Part shown: in pieces, positions 7,290 through 15,425 of the stretch
Position numbering within the stretch: position 1 is the first letter of the stretch
Layout: each line of letters opens with the position of its first letter
Origin: Nonomuraea fuscirosea
GTDB taxonomy: Bacteria; Actinomycetota; Actinomycetes; Streptosporangiales; Streptosporangiaceae
Direction: 5' to 3'
NCBI RefSeq assembly: GCF_003001935.1
Contig: NZ_PVNG01000008.1
Coordinates: 186,001 to 250,000, forward strand
DNA length: 64,000 bases
Program-made: the position numbers and the translations under genes
The notes under the pieces: generated by a model
Told to the model about the DNA's origin: nothing
Seen by the model: only the letters and a program-made list of their open reading frames with translations
Databases searched by the model: none

Positions 7290-9091
7290 TCGGAACCTCC
7301 CACGTCGATCCGCCCATCCGGGCCGTCCGCCGGTCGTGGCGGGCGTCCGGTCCGCTCGTCCGGGCCGGTCGCCCGTCGTGGCGAGAGTCTGGACCGCTCG
7401 TCCGGGCCGGTCGCCGGCTGTGGCGGGCGTCCGGTCCGTTCGTCGAGGTCGGGTGCCTGGCGGGGGAGGCGCAAGGTGAAGAGGGCGCCGCCGTCCGGGG
7501 CGTTGGCGACGGTGAGGTCGCCCCCGTGCAGGCGCGCGTTCTCCCGTGCGATGGCCAGGCCGAGACCGCTGCCCTCCGACCTGGCCCTGGTCGCGCTGGC
7601 CTTGTAGAACCGGTCGAACACGTGCGGCAGCACCGCTTCGTCCAGCCCGGGTCCGTGGTCGCGCACCTCGACGGTGACCCAGGACGGGTCGGTGCGCAGC
7701 CGCACCGACACCGGCGGCTCGCCGTGCCGCAGGGCGTTGCCGACCAGGTTGGCGAGGATGACGTCCACCCGGCGCGGGTCCAGCCGGGCCGTCACCCCCG
7801 AGGCGAGCTCGGTCCGCACCGACTCCGACCAGCCCCGGGCGCGCAGGGTCGCGCGGACCAGCTCGGCCATGTCGATCTCGTTCAGCGCGAGGGCCGCGAC
7901 GCCGGAGTCGAACCTGCTGATCTCGATCAGGTCGTTCACCAGCCCGGTGAGGTTGAGCGTCTCCTGGCTGACCAGCCTGGCGGCCCGGCCGGCCGGCTCG
8001 GGCAGCCCGGCCGCCTCCTCGTCGAGGACGTCGGCGACGGCGGCGAGCGCGGCCAGCGGCGTGCGCAGCTCGTGGGACACGTCGGCCACGAACCGGCGGG
8101 CATCGGCCTCCATCTCACGCAACTGCGCGACGTGCCGTTCCAGCTCCGCCGCGGTGTGGTTGAACGTACGCGCCACGTCGGCCAGCTCGTCGGAGCCGCG
8201 GACCTCGATCCTGGTGCGCAGCTCGCCCTCGCCCAGCAGGCGGGCCGCCCGGCCGAGCTCGCGCACCGGACGCAGCACGCCACGGGTGGCCAGCGAGGCG
8301 AGCAGGACCGCGAACGCCAGCGCCGCCCCGCCGGTGAGCCAGGCGTACGTGGCGAGTTCGTCGATGCTGCGCTGCTCGGGAAGCAGGCTGAGCGCGGTGT
8401 AGACCTCGATGCCGGACACGCGCGGCGCCCGGTCCGCCTCGGCGTCGGCGATCAGCAGCGGCGCGCCGATGATCAGAACGGGCTGCCCGTGCCACACCAG
8501 GCGTTTCCACGCCATCTGGCCGCCGGCCACCGTCTGCCGCAGCCCGGCCGGGATCATCGAAAGATCGGCGACCGGCGCGTCCGGCGGCATGGCCGGCCGC
8601 CGCCGGAGCTCTGGCGATCCGTCCTCGACCGGGCCGTCCTGGACCGAGCTGTCTTGGGTCGGGCCGTCTTGGAGCCGGGGGCCCTGGGTCGGCTCGTCCT
8701 GGGGCGGCTCATCCTGGGCCGGGTCGTCCCCGAGCGGGTCGTTCTGGGGCCGGCGGTCCTGGGACTGGTGGTCCGGTGGTGGGTGGGCGGGTCGCAGCAT
8801 GGATGGTGCGTGCATGTCGTGATAGACGGCGACCGTGAAGGTGTTGCCCTCGGTCATGGCGCGGGCGATCTCGTCCAGCTCGGCCTGCCCCGGCGTCGCG
8901 GTGCGCAACGGGTAGAGCGCTTCCAGCCGGCTCCGCATCGCCTCCACCGCGGCGTCCTGGGCCCGTTGCAGGATGTCGTTGCGGGCGTTGACGTAGCTCC
9001 CGCCGGCCACGGCAGCCGCGGTGACCACGCACAGCAGCGCGAACGCGAACAGCAGCCGGGCGCGCAACCCCAGGCTCGGCCGTGCTCTCAC
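7286..9091 (-). CDS. Sensor histidine kinase, AfsQ2/CseC-like
   Basis: A 601-residue kinase starting at GTG 9091. Helix 1 lies at about residues 12-32. A long extracytoplasmic domain follows (about 33-235), with a low-complexity Asp/Gln/Pro-rich insert at about 100-165 (DEPPQDEPTQ, VQDGPVEDG). Helix 2 is at about 250-270, then HAMP, the H-box H340 in FVADVSHELRTPL, N box NLVGNALRHG and G box SEGSGLGLAIA. The C-terminal 50 residues are tandem repeats unrelated to catalysis. It is cotranscribed with the upstream response regulator and downstream GerMN-like lipoprotein. Confidence 0.92.
   Translation of the reverse strand: MRARPSLGLRARLLFAFALLCVVTAAAVAGGSYVNARNDILQRAQDAAVEAMRSRLEALYPLRTATPGQAELDEIARAMTEGNTFTVAVYHDMHAPSMLRPAHPPPDHQSQDRRPQNDPLGDDPAQDEPPQDEPTQGPRLQDGPTQDSSVQDGPVEDGSPELRRRPAMPPDAPVADLSMIPAGLRQTVAGGQMAWKRLVWHGQPVLIIGAPLLIADAEADRAPRVSGIEVYTALSLLPEQRSIDELATYAWLTGGAALAFAVLLASLATRGVLRPVRELGRAARLLGEGELRTRIEVRGSDELADVARTFNHTAAELERHVAQLREMEADARRFVADVSHELRTPLAALAAVADVLDEEAAGLPEPAGRAARLVSQETLNLTGLVNDLIEISRFDSGVAALALNEIDMAELVRATLRARGWSESVRTELASGVTARLDPRRVDVILANLVGNALRHGEPPVSVRLRTDPSWVTVEVRDHGPGLDEAVLPHVFDRFYKASATRARSEGSGLGLAIARENARLHGGDLTVANAPDGGALFTLRLPRQAPDLDERTGRPPQPATGPDERSRLSPRRATGPDERTGRPPRPADGPDGRIDVGGSE
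7333..7445 (-). repeat. 42-bp tandem repeat in kinase C-terminus
   Basis: Two full 42-bp units (7333-7374, 7375-7416) and a partial third encode a 14-residue motif of the type TGPDERTGRPPRPA after the catalytic domain. The period is a multiple of three, so copy number can change without a frameshift. Confidence 0.85.
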
Positions 9092-9098
9092 GGGCCGC

Positions 9099-9788
9099 TC
9101 ACACCGGCCCGAACCGGTAGCCGAACCCCCGCACGGTCTGCACGTAGACGGGCGCCGTCGAGTCGTCCTCGATCTTCGCGCGCAACCGCTGCACGCAGGC
9201 GTCCACCAGGCGGGAGTCGCCGAAGTAGTCCTGCTCCCACACCGACTCCAGCAGCTGCTGGCGGCTGTGCACCCGGCCGGGCGTGCCGGACAGTTCGAGC
9301 AGCAGCCGCAGCTCGGTCGGGGCGAGGCTGACCGGCTCGCCGCGGTTGGTCACCACCAGCCCGGCCCGGTCGATGGTCAGATCCCGGTGGCGCTCCAGCT
9401 CCGCCTGGTCCCGGCCGATCCGCCTGAGCACCGCGCGGATGCGCGCCTCCAGCACCCTGGGCTGCACCGGCTTGACCACGTAGTCGTCGGCGCCCGCCTC
9501 CAGCCCGGCCACCACGTCCATGTCGTCGCCGCGCGCGGTCAGCATGATGATCGGCACCTCGCCGATGGCCCGGATGCGCCGGCAGACCTCGAACCCGTCC
9601 ATGCCGGGCAACATCAGATCGAGCACGACGACGTCGGGAACGTCCGCACGCAGCCGGTCGAGCCCCAGCTCGCCGGACTCCACCGCGCGCACCCGGTGCC
9701 CGTGCCGGCTCAGGGCCAGCTCAAGGCCCTCACGCACGGCCGGGTCGTCCTCGATCAGCAACACTCGCGACACGCCGCCGAGTTTCAC
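9099..9788 (-). CDS. OmpR-family response regulator, AfsQ1/CseB-like
   Basis: A 229-residue regulator: receiver with EDD (13-15), phospho-acceptor D57 (VVVLDLMLPG), LTARGD and the diagnostic DDYVVKPVQ, then a winged helix with ELRLLLELS, GDSRLVDACVQRLRAK and VRGFGYRFG. The KPVQ and LVDACVQRLRAK segments resemble AfsQ1 and CseB of Streptomyces, and the regulator-kinase-lipoprotein order matches afsQ1-Q2-Q3. The start is GTG 9788, six bases after GGAG; upstream frame continues to a TTG at 9818. No sigma factor gene accompanies it, unlike sigQ or sigE loci. The divergent gene is a wall carboxypeptidase, a plausible target. Confidence 0.93.
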   Translation of the reverse strand: MKLGGVSRVLLIEDDPAVREGLELALSRHGHRVRAVESGELGLDRLRADVPDVVVLDLMLPGMDGFEVCRRIRAIGEVPIIMLTARGDDMDVVAGLEAGADDYVVKPVQPRVLEARIRAVLRRIGRDQAELERHRDLTIDRAGLVVTNRGEPVSLAPTELRLLLELSGTPGRVHSRQQLLESVWEQDYFGDSRLVDACVQRLRAKIEDDSTAPVYVQTVRGFGYRFGPV

Positions 9789-10008
9789 CACACGCTCCGT
9801 AACTCGTCCGCCGGTCAACCCCCGTCCATTGTCGGCCGGCCGTGTCTCCGCCTCGTCCGCGCGATGTCATGGTCGTGTCACGGCCCCGTCATGCCCGGTC
9901 GCGGCCGCGCGAGCGGGCCATGACGGCGGCCCATGACGGTGGCCGCCGTCGAGAAACGGTGACATGCGGCGGACGGCGCGCGCACATTCGCCACCAATCG
10001 TAATCGGC

Positions 10009-10566
10009 ATGGACGAACCCCGCATGATTCCCCCGCGGCCCCGAGATCGGGTGTATGCCGTGGTCACGCTGGTGCTCGCCGTGCTGCTGCTGCCCGCCGC
10101 GCTCGTTCGCGACGCGGGCCGCGCCCGCGAAGTGGCCTGCCGCTGGGCGTTGCGGCTGCGCTTCCCCGCCGAGGATCTGACCGGGCTCACCGCCGGCGCC
10201 CTGGCGGCGTTCACGGCGGCGCGCACCGAGGCGCTCTGGCGTCACGGCCAGCTCATCGGCCTCACCTCGGGCTACCGCGATCCCGCCGCCCAGCAGCGGC
10301 TCTTCGACGAGGAGGTACGCCGCTCCGGCTCGACCGCCTCGGCCCGCATGATCGTGCTGCCGCCGGCGTTGTCACCGCACGTCAGGGGCCTCGCCCTGGA
10401 CGTACGCCCGCACGAGGGCGCGCGCTGGCTGGAGGAGCACGGCGGCCGCTACGACCTCTACCGCGTCTATGACAACGAGTGGTGGCACTTCGAGTACCTT
10501 CCCGGCCGCGGCGGCACTCCGCCACCCCGGTTGCCGCACCCCGGCGTGATCAGCGGGCCGCTCTGA
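10009..10566 (+). CDS. VanY-type D-alanyl-D-alanine carboxypeptidase (M15B)
   Basis: A 185-residue membrane-anchored metallopeptidase. An N-terminal helix at about residues 14-34 (VVTLVLAVLLLPAAL) is followed by a soluble domain outside the membrane. Zinc ligands fit the M15B pattern: H124 and D131 in SPHVRGLALDV, and H160 in WWHFEY; the substrate-binding TSGYRDPAAQQRLF precedes. It should remove the terminal D-alanine from peptidoglycan stem peptides. The ATG at 10009 is chosen because the 15 residues before it are not signal-like. It diverges from the AfsQ/CseB-like operon. Confidence 0.9.
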   Translation: MDEPRMIPPRPRDRVYAVVTLVLAVLLLPAALVRDAGRAREVACRWALRLRFPAEDLTGLTAGALAAFTAARTEALWRHGQLIGLTSGYRDPAAQQRLFDEEVRRSGSTASARMIVLPPALSPHVRGLALDVRPHEGARWLEEHGGRYDLYRVYDNEWWHFEYLPGRGGTPPPRLPHPGVISGPL

Positions 10567-10578
10567 GCACTCCGGAAT

Positions 10579-10641
10579 CTAGCGCCGCTAGCGCGAATGT
10601 CGTAGCTATGCTAGCTTCGTTCCTGTTCCTAGCAGCGCTAG
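10579..10641. promoter_or_regulatory. Three copies of a CTAGCnnnGCTAG operator
   Basis: CTAGCGCCGCTAG (10579-10591), GTAGCTATGCTAG (10602-10614) and CTAGCAGCGCTAG (10629-10641) precede the small membrane-protein gene at 10657. The first is perfectly symmetric, the second has one changed base. No regulator gene is adjacent, so the cognate repressor must be encoded elsewhere. Confidence 0.65.
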
Positions 10642-10656
10642 ATATTGGAGACGTTC

Positions 10657-11022
10657 ATGCTCACCGTCATCGCCTACGGCCTTGCCATCGCGCTCAACCT
10701 CATGATCCTTTTCATCGGCCTGCGCTTCCTGTTCACGCCGGTGGCCGCGGCCACGGGGTACGGTGTCCCGGCCAAGGACGACCGCGCCTATCTGACCATC
10801 AAGGGTGTGCGTGACGGCACGTACGGGCTGGTCGGCCTGGCCCTGCTGATTTTCGTCGGGGCCTACGCCGAAGCCTGGTTCATGCTCGTCGTGGCCCTCG
10901 CGCCGCTGGCCGACACCGTGATCGTGCTGCGTAACGGCGGCACCAAGGCGGTGGCGTTCGGCATCCACTTCGCGACCGCCGTGCTCGTCCTGATCAGCGC
11001 CGCCCTGCTCTTCGCTCTCTGA
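10657..11022 (+). CDS. Small membrane protein, DUF4267-like
   Basis: A 121-residue protein with four predicted transmembrane helices: about 3-24, 45-68, 70-88 and 97-120. The GVRDGTYGLVGLALL segment and GIHFATAVLVL end resemble the DUF4267 family of small actinobacterial membrane proteins. The ATG at 10657 has GGAG six bases upstream; a TTG at 10645 is less likely. Function unknown. The triple palindrome just upstream implies tight repression by an unlinked regulator, as for genes of this kind normally found beside TetR or MarR repressors. Confidence 0.8.
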   Translation: MLTVIAYGLAIALNLMILFIGLRFLFTPVAAATGYGVPAKDDRAYLTIKGVRDGTYGLVGLALLIFVGAYAEAWFMLVVALAPLADTVIVLRNGGTKAVAFGIHFATAVLVLISAALLFAL

Positions 11023-11088
11023 CCCCGTGACCCGGTGATCCCGCCGGTATCGGTTGAGCGAGGCAGCGGCTGCTGTTACCTTCGCACG

Positions 11089-12243
11089 GTGGACGACAGG
11101 CGTGCACGAGCGGAGGCGATCGAGAGCTTCGCGGCGACTCTGCGGGAGTTGCGCAACGCGGTCGGCAACCCACCTTTTCGTGAGATGTCCGGCAAGTCAG
11201 GGGCGATCTCCCACACGACGCTGCACGAGGCCACGAAAGGCAACCGGCTCCCGAGCTGGGAGACCACCGTCGAGTTCGTCAAGGCCTGCGACGCCGACCC
11301 GGCCGCGTACCGGGACCGTTGGGAGACGGCGAACCGTACGGTCAGATCCGTGAGCACCGGGGATCCCGCGACGCGCGCCCCGGCGGCCCCTCCGTCCGGT
11401 GAGCTCGCGGCCTCCGCCGCGGGCGGCCAGGACCTTCGCGCCGCACACCTCGCCACCGGGTCGCCGGCGACCCGGCCGACGGGCGAGACCCAGGCCCCCG
11501 CCTTCCCGCCGTCGCCGCCCGGCCACACGAACCACGTGCCGCTGAGGGACACGCAGCCGCCGTCCGGCCACGCGGGCGACGTACCCCCGCCATCCGGTCA
11601 CACGAACGACGCACCGCCGCCCTCCGGCCACGCGGGCGACGGGCAGCAGTCGCCGCCCGCGCCGGGGAGCCGGGGGCGGCGATGGCTGACCCGCCCGGTC
11701 GCGCTCGCGACGGCGGCCGTCGTCGTCGCCGGGGCGGCCGCCGTCGTCGTGACCATCGTCAACAGCGGCTCCGAGCCGGCCGGACGCGCCCCGGGCCCGA
11801 CCGGCGGCGCGTCGCCCGCCGCGCTGACGCCGGCCGACTGCCCCGTGCGCTCGACCAACCCGCCCTGGGCCCCGCCGCTGCACGAGGACGACAAAGCGGA
11901 GTTCATCACCGATGTCACGCTCTCCGACTGCACGCGCGTCGGCGCCGGCCAGACCATGACCAAGGTGTGGCGGCTGAAGAACGCCGGCTCGGTGGCGTGG
12001 AAGGGATATTCGCTGCGCCGCCTCGACCATCCCACGCAGCAGGCCGACCAGTGCCAGACCATTACCGACGTGCCGATCAAGGACACGATGCCGGGCGAGA
12101 TCGTCGACATTCAGACCGTCGTCACCACGCCCAAGAAACCGGGCCTGTGTTACGTGCGCTTCAAGATGGTGGACTCCTCGGGAGAGGTCGTGTTCCCCGG
12201 CAACCGGCCGATCAATTTCCAGCTCATCGTCGCCGGAAGCTGA
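11089..12243 (+). CDS. XRE-type HTH membrane protein with NBR1-like Ig domain
   Basis: A 384-residue single-pass protein. Residues about 5-85 form an XRE-like helix-turn-helix (FAATLRELRNAVGNPPFREM, ISHTTLHEATKG, LPSWETTVEFVKAC). A Pro/Gly-rich linker contains ten-residue repeats (PPSGHAGDxP). One helix lies at about 206-228, and a C-terminal domain from about 255 (DVTLSDCTRVGAGQTMTKVW, RLKNAGSVAWKG, PGEIVDIQ, FKMVDSSGEVVFPG) matches the Ig-like central domain of the autophagy receptor NBR1. GTG 11089 is the start. DNA or another partner inside and a ligand outside are inferred. Confidence 0.85.
   Translation: MDDRRARAEAIESFAATLRELRNAVGNPPFREMSGKSGAISHTTLHEATKGNRLPSWETTVEFVKACDADPAAYRDRWETANRTVRSVSTGDPATRAPAAPPSGELAASAAGGQDLRAAHLATGSPATRPTGETQAPAFPPSPPGHTNHVPLRDTQPPSGHAGDVPPPSGHTNDAPPPSGHAGDGQQSPPAPGSRGRRWLTRPVALATAAVVVAGAAAVVVTIVNSGSEPAGRAPGPTGGASPAALTPADCPVRSTNPPWAPPLHEDDKAEFITDVTLSDCTRVGAGQTMTKVWRLKNAGSVAWKGYSLRRLDHPTQQADQCQTITDVPIKDTMPGEIVDIQTVVTTPKKPGLCYVRFKMVDSSGEVVFPGNRPINFQLIVAGS
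11557..11646 (+). repeat. 30-bp tandem repeat in linker
   Basis: Three consecutive 30-bp units encode the decapeptides PPSGHAGDVP, PPSGHTNDAP and PPSGHAGDGQ in the linker of the XRE membrane protein; a weaker related copy lies just upstream. Confidence 0.8.
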
Positions 12244-12279
12244 AATTCCCCGCCGTGCGGCACACGACGGGGAATTTCA
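12241..12279. terminator. Bidirectional terminator hairpin
   Basis: TGAAATTCCCCGCCGT (12241-12256) pairs with ACGACGGGGAATTTCA (12264-12279) across a 7-base loop with one mismatch. It starts at the stop codon of the XRE gene and lies between convergent genes. Confidence 0.85.
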
Positions 12280-12301
12280 GGCGCCGGGACGACCCCGGCG
12301 A

Positions 12302-13249
12302 TCAGGAACCGATGGCGATTCCCGTGTAGTAGTTCCGCAGGATGCGCGCGTAGTTCCAGCCCGCGTTCGCCTTGTCGCGCGAGCCCTTCTGCGACATCCA
12401 GTCACCGTCGGTCCAGTTGCCGCACGCCGTCGTCGTGGAGCAGTACTGGGCCCGGAAGATCTTCCCGCTCCTGGTCAGCCGCATGCCCCAGGTGGCGTCC
12501 ACCGCGGCGCTGGTCGACGCCCTGGCCGAGCCGGGCTTGTAGACCTGGCTGGAGGTGTGGTCGTAGACGTCGAAGCACCGGCCGTCCGGCGTCTTGCGGT
12601 TGGAGTGCAGCGCCCAGTACCAGCCGAAGTTCTTCACCGCCATCGCCCCGGCCTTGAGCGACTCGGCCGGCCAGCTCGCCACCCATTCATTGGGCAGGAC
12701 GTCCTTGACGTAGCTCTTGAACTCCACCCGCTCCACGCGATCGAGCGACTTGCGGTAGACGAGGATCGTCGTGGGCAGCCGGGTGTCCGTGCCGTCGGTC
12801 TTGCATCCGGTCGGCGACCCTGAGGTCACGAACTGGTGCGAGGCGTTCTGGTTTTTCAGGCCGGACTTCAGGTTGGCTTTGGCGCCGGGGGCGAAGTCCT
12901 GGTAGGCGCCGCTGTAGCCGCTGTTGAAGTAGACGCGGACGGTTTTGCCGCTGCGGTTCCAGGCGGAGGCGGCGGCGTTCTTGATGCATTTGCCTTTGCC
13001 GTTGCCGGGGCCTTTGTAGTCGTAGCAGGTGGGCTGGGTGGTGTTGTAGTTGGGGACCGAGGTGGTGAAGTCGGAGAGCGATCCCTGGGTGTTGCTGTTG
13101 AAGTAGTAGCAGAACTCGCCGCTCTGGCAGACGCCGTCACGGGCAGCGGCCGAGGCGGGCGCCCCGGCGGCGAGTAACGTCCCGCCGAGCGCCGCCGCGA
13201 CGCTCGCCGCGCCGAGCCGCGAGATCAGCCGTGCCGTTCGTGCAGACAC
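12302..13249 (-). CDS. Secreted I36-domain plus SpoIID/LytB-like protein
   Basis: A 315-residue exported protein, GTG start at 13249 after GGAAGGAAG. The signal peptide ends near APASAAA. Residues about 38-140 are a cysteine-containing I36 (beta/gamma-crystallin-like) domain: GVCQSGEFCYYFNSN, YSGAYQDFAPG. The C-terminal part (about 155-315) matches SpoIID/LytB: RVEFKSYVKDVLPNEWVASWP, ESLKAGAMAVKNFGWYWAL, STSAAVDATWG. SpoIID enzymes are lytic transglycosylases acting on denuded glycan strands; this one may combine wall binding with that activity. The I36 module DNA is almost identical to that of the M23 gene upstream. Confidence 0.88.
   Translation of the reverse strand: MSARTARLISRLGAASVAAALGGTLLAAGAPASAAARDGVCQSGEFCYYFNSNTQGSLSDFTTSVPNYNTTQPTCYDYKGPGNGKGKCIKNAAASAWNRSGKTVRVYFNSGYSGAYQDFAPGAKANLKSGLKNQNASHQFVTSGSPTGCKTDGTDTRLPTTILVYRKSLDRVERVEFKSYVKDVLPNEWVASWPAESLKAGAMAVKNFGWYWALHSNRKTPDGRCFDVYDHTSSQVYKPGSARASTSAAVDATWGMRLTRSGKIFRAQYCSTTTACGNWTDGDWMSQKGSRDKANAGWNYARILRNYYTGIAIGS
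12835..13144 (-). repeat. I36 module copy A (310 bp)
   Basis: Direct repeat of 13853-14162, offset 1018 bp, with three base differences that I count (one in the GTTTTTC/GTTCTTC pair, two in TCGTAGC/TCATAAC). It encodes the whole I36 domain. Flanking signal-peptide and C-terminal DNA are not conserved, so only the module is duplicated or gene-converted. Confidence 0.92.
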
Positions 13250-13288
13250 GAGGAGTCTTCCTTCCGTCCGGAGGTCCAGGGTGGTCAG

Positions 13289-13344
13289 CGGCAGTGCCGA
13301 AGCGGCGCCGAGAGGGTGCCTGAGGCGGCGCTCCGGCACTGCCG
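13289..13344 (-). terminator. Terminator hairpin downstream of the M23 gene
   Basis: CGGCAGTGCCG (13289-13299) and CGGCACTGCCG (13334-13344) are perfect inverted repeats, extended inward by AGCGGCGCC/GGCGGCGCT with one mismatch. It begins nine bases past the M23 stop codon and separates it from the next gene on the same strand, so the two I36 genes are likely separate transcripts. Confidence 0.75.
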
Positions 13345-13352
13345 AGGCCGTG

Positions 13353-14255
13353 TCATCGCACGGAGTAGCCCTGGGAGTTCCAGAACGAGGTCGGGTTCGG
13401 GTTCTCCAGGCGCGAGTCGCCGACGCTCTTGGCCGCCCGCGTCTGCCGGCCCGGGCGCATCTCCACGTGGGTGTGGGCGGCGCCCTTGCTCGACACGCCG
13501 TGCCACGACTCCTTGGCGATGACCTGGCCCTTGCGGATCGTCTGGCCCACGCGCAGCGAGGACAGCGGGGCGGAGTGCAGGTAGATGACCGTCTTGTTCA
13601 GCGAGGAGTTGTAGACGGCGATCGTGGACAGCCCCGACCGGCCGGTGCTGCCGCGCGCGACGTTGATCAGCTGGCCCGCCGTCAGGGCGTAGACGTTCGC
13701 CCCCACGCCCCTGGCGATGTCGATGCCCTCGTGCCGTCCCGCGGTGTTCTTGTAGCCGTCGAAACCGCAGGTGATCGTGCCGCTGGCCGAGTAGAGCGAG
13801 GTCGACATGGCCTTGCGCGACCCGGACCCGGAACCGGACCCCGGGCCGAACTCGTGCGAGGCGTTCTGGTTCTTCAGGCCGGACTTCAGGTTGGCTTTGG
13901 CGCCGGGGGCGAAGTCCTGGTAGGCGCCGCTGTAGCCGCTGTTGAAGTAGACGCGGACGGTTTTGCCGCTGCGGTTCCAGGCGGAGGCGGCGGCGTTCTT
14001 GATGCATTTGCCTTTGCCGTTGCCGGGGCCTTTGTAGTCATAACAGGTGGGCTGGGTGGTGTTGTAGTTGGGGACCGAGGTGGTGAAGTCGGAGAGCGAT
14101 CCCTGGGTGTTGCTGTTGAAGTAGTAGCAGAACTCGCCGCTCTGGCAGACGCCGTCACGGGCGGCCGCCGACGCCGGCGCCGCGGTGGCGAGCAGCGAGC
14201 CGCCGAGCGCCACCGTGGCGGTCGTCGCGGTGAGGATCTTGGTGAGCATGGTCAT
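13353..14255 (-). CDS. Secreted I36-domain M23 (LytM-type) peptidase
   Basis: A 300-residue secreted protein with AGGAGA six bases before ATG 14255 and a signal peptide ending at APASA. The I36 domain spans about 33-135. A Gly-Ser linker (GPGSGSGSGS) leads to a LytM/M23 zinc peptidase: H175 and D179 in GRHEGIDIA, H261 and H263 in AHTHVEM. It should cut peptide bridges in peptidoglycan. M23 enzymes use H, D and the second His of HxH as zinc ligands, all present. The I36 module may act as wall-targeting or inhibitory domain. Confidence 0.93.
   Translation of the reverse strand: MTMLTKILTATTATVALGGSLLATAAPASAAARDGVCQSGEFCYYFNSNTQGSLSDFTTSVPNYNTTQPTCYDYKGPGNGKGKCIKNAAASAWNRSGKTVRVYFNSGYSGAYQDFAPGAKANLKSGLKNQNASHEFGPGSGSGSGSRKAMSTSLYSASGTITCGFDGYKNTAGRHEGIDIARGVGANVYALTAGQLINVARGSTGRSGLSTIAVYNSSLNKTVIYLHSAPLSSLRVGQTIRKGQVIAKESWHGVSSKGAAHTHVEMRPGRQTRAAKSVGDSRLENPNPTSFWNSQGYSVR
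13853..14162 (-). repeat. I36 module copy B (310 bp)
   Basis: Partner of copy A at 12835-13144. Within the block lysine is encoded partly by AAA, unusual next to the AAG-dominated neighbours, so the module may come from a different source than the catalytic domains. Confidence 0.92.
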
Positions 14256-14329
14256 GCTGTTCTCCTGTCTGCGGAGTTCGTCGTGCGAAGGGTGGTGAAG
14301 GTTCGGGTGTCGAAGCGGAGCACGGGGGG

Positions 14330-15175
14330 TCAGCGGCGCCGGCGCTCCTCCCAGGTGCGGATGGTCACCTTCGGGCCGTCGTCGGGCGCGCGGCCGGCCA
14401 GGCCGTTCAGGCCGAGGTAGTAGTCACCGACCTGGTGTTGCGCCTGCCCGGACAGGCTGGTGTCGCTGATGGCGACGGCGTGGATGTGCCACGGCCAGTC
14501 GTCCTGCTCGGGGTTGCGCACCCAGGCCGCGAAGCCGGCCAGGCGCAGCGCGCGGACGGCCGCGGTCCGGTCGGCGGCGCTCATCCCCTTGACCGAGATG
14601 TCCACGACGCCCCCGCCGTCGTGGGTGCCGGCCGAGGTGGGATCGCCGCCCGGGTTGTACGAGCCCTGATCCAGCTTGAGGTCCCGCTTGAACAGCCGCT
14701 TCGCCTCGGCCAGCATGTCCCGCGTACGGGCGTTGACGACGAAGCGGCCGAGGGACACCCGGGGCCCCGGATCGAGCACTCCGGTCACCTTGAAGCGGCC
14801 GGCCCCCAGCTTGCTGAGCGACATCTTGCCCGGCAGGCCGTTGGCGTCCAGTCCGGACAGGCCGAGGGACTTCTGGTACTTGCCGTAGGCGGCCACCGTG
14901 GTGGTGCCGAAGTAGCCGTCGACCCATTTCGCGTCCAGGAGTTTCCGGTCGCGCAGCGCCTGCTCGACGAGGAGCACGCCGGCCTTGGCGCCAGGGGTGA
15001 GCGTGTCGTCCGGCCGCCGCGGGTCGATCTGGGCCGCCTTGACGGTGGCCTCCATGTTCACGCTCGGAAGGCCCCGGAACTCGGCCGCCTGCGCCGCCGA
15101 CGCCCCGAACGTGCCACTCAGCGAAGCGATCAGGACGCTCGGCATGAGGGCGGCGGCGTATGCGGGCAACTTCAT
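14330..15175 (-). CDS. Secreted peptidoglycan-binding, M15-like peptidase
   Basis: A 281-residue secreted protein; AGGAG lies five bases before ATG 15175 (ATG 15178 is adjacent). The signal peptide ends near ASAAQA. The first domain (about 60-125) carries a peptidoglycan-binding motif, VDGYFGTTTVAAYGKYQKSLG. The second (about 150-265) has zinc-ligand candidates in GTHDGGGVVDIS and WPWHIHAV, resembling M15 carboxypeptidases. It follows the two I36 genes on the same strand, forming a wall-remodelling group. M15 assignment is from the H..D and HxH pattern only. Confidence 0.82.
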   Translation of the reverse strand: MKLPAYAAALMPSVLIASLSGTFGASAAQAAEFRGLPSVNMEATVKAAQIDPRRPDDTLTPGAKAGVLLVEQALRDRKLLDAKWVDGYFGTTTVAAYGKYQKSLGLSGLDANGLPGKMSLSKLGAGRFKVTGVLDPGPRVSLGRFVVNARTRDMLAEAKRLFKRDLKLDQGSYNPGGDPTSAGTHDGGGVVDISVKGMSAADRTAAVRALRLAGFAAWVRNPEQDDWPWHIHAVAISDTSLSGQAQHQVGDYYLGLNGLAGRAPDDGPKVTIRTWEERRRR

Positions 15176-15425
15176 CATCACTCCTGGTGCGAAAGGCTGA
15201 GGCGGTGCCGGTGCGGCGGAGTCCAACGTTGGCGGACCGCCTCGCGTGTCCGCCAGGAGATCGGTGTTGTCAGCCTGTTCGACGAACTCCCCTTACGGGC
15301 ATAAGCGCAGGTGGCCGGCATTTCCCCGGCGGACGTGACGCCTTCGGACACGACGCGTCTGACACCCGCGGGCCCGGCGGACCGGGCGGTAGCAGCCGTC
15401 CTGGCGGTCCGACGGCGGGGCTAGG

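Noticed and set aside
12241..12279. Attachment site or transposon end
   Set aside because: Simple terminator hairpin between convergent genes; no integrase or target duplication.
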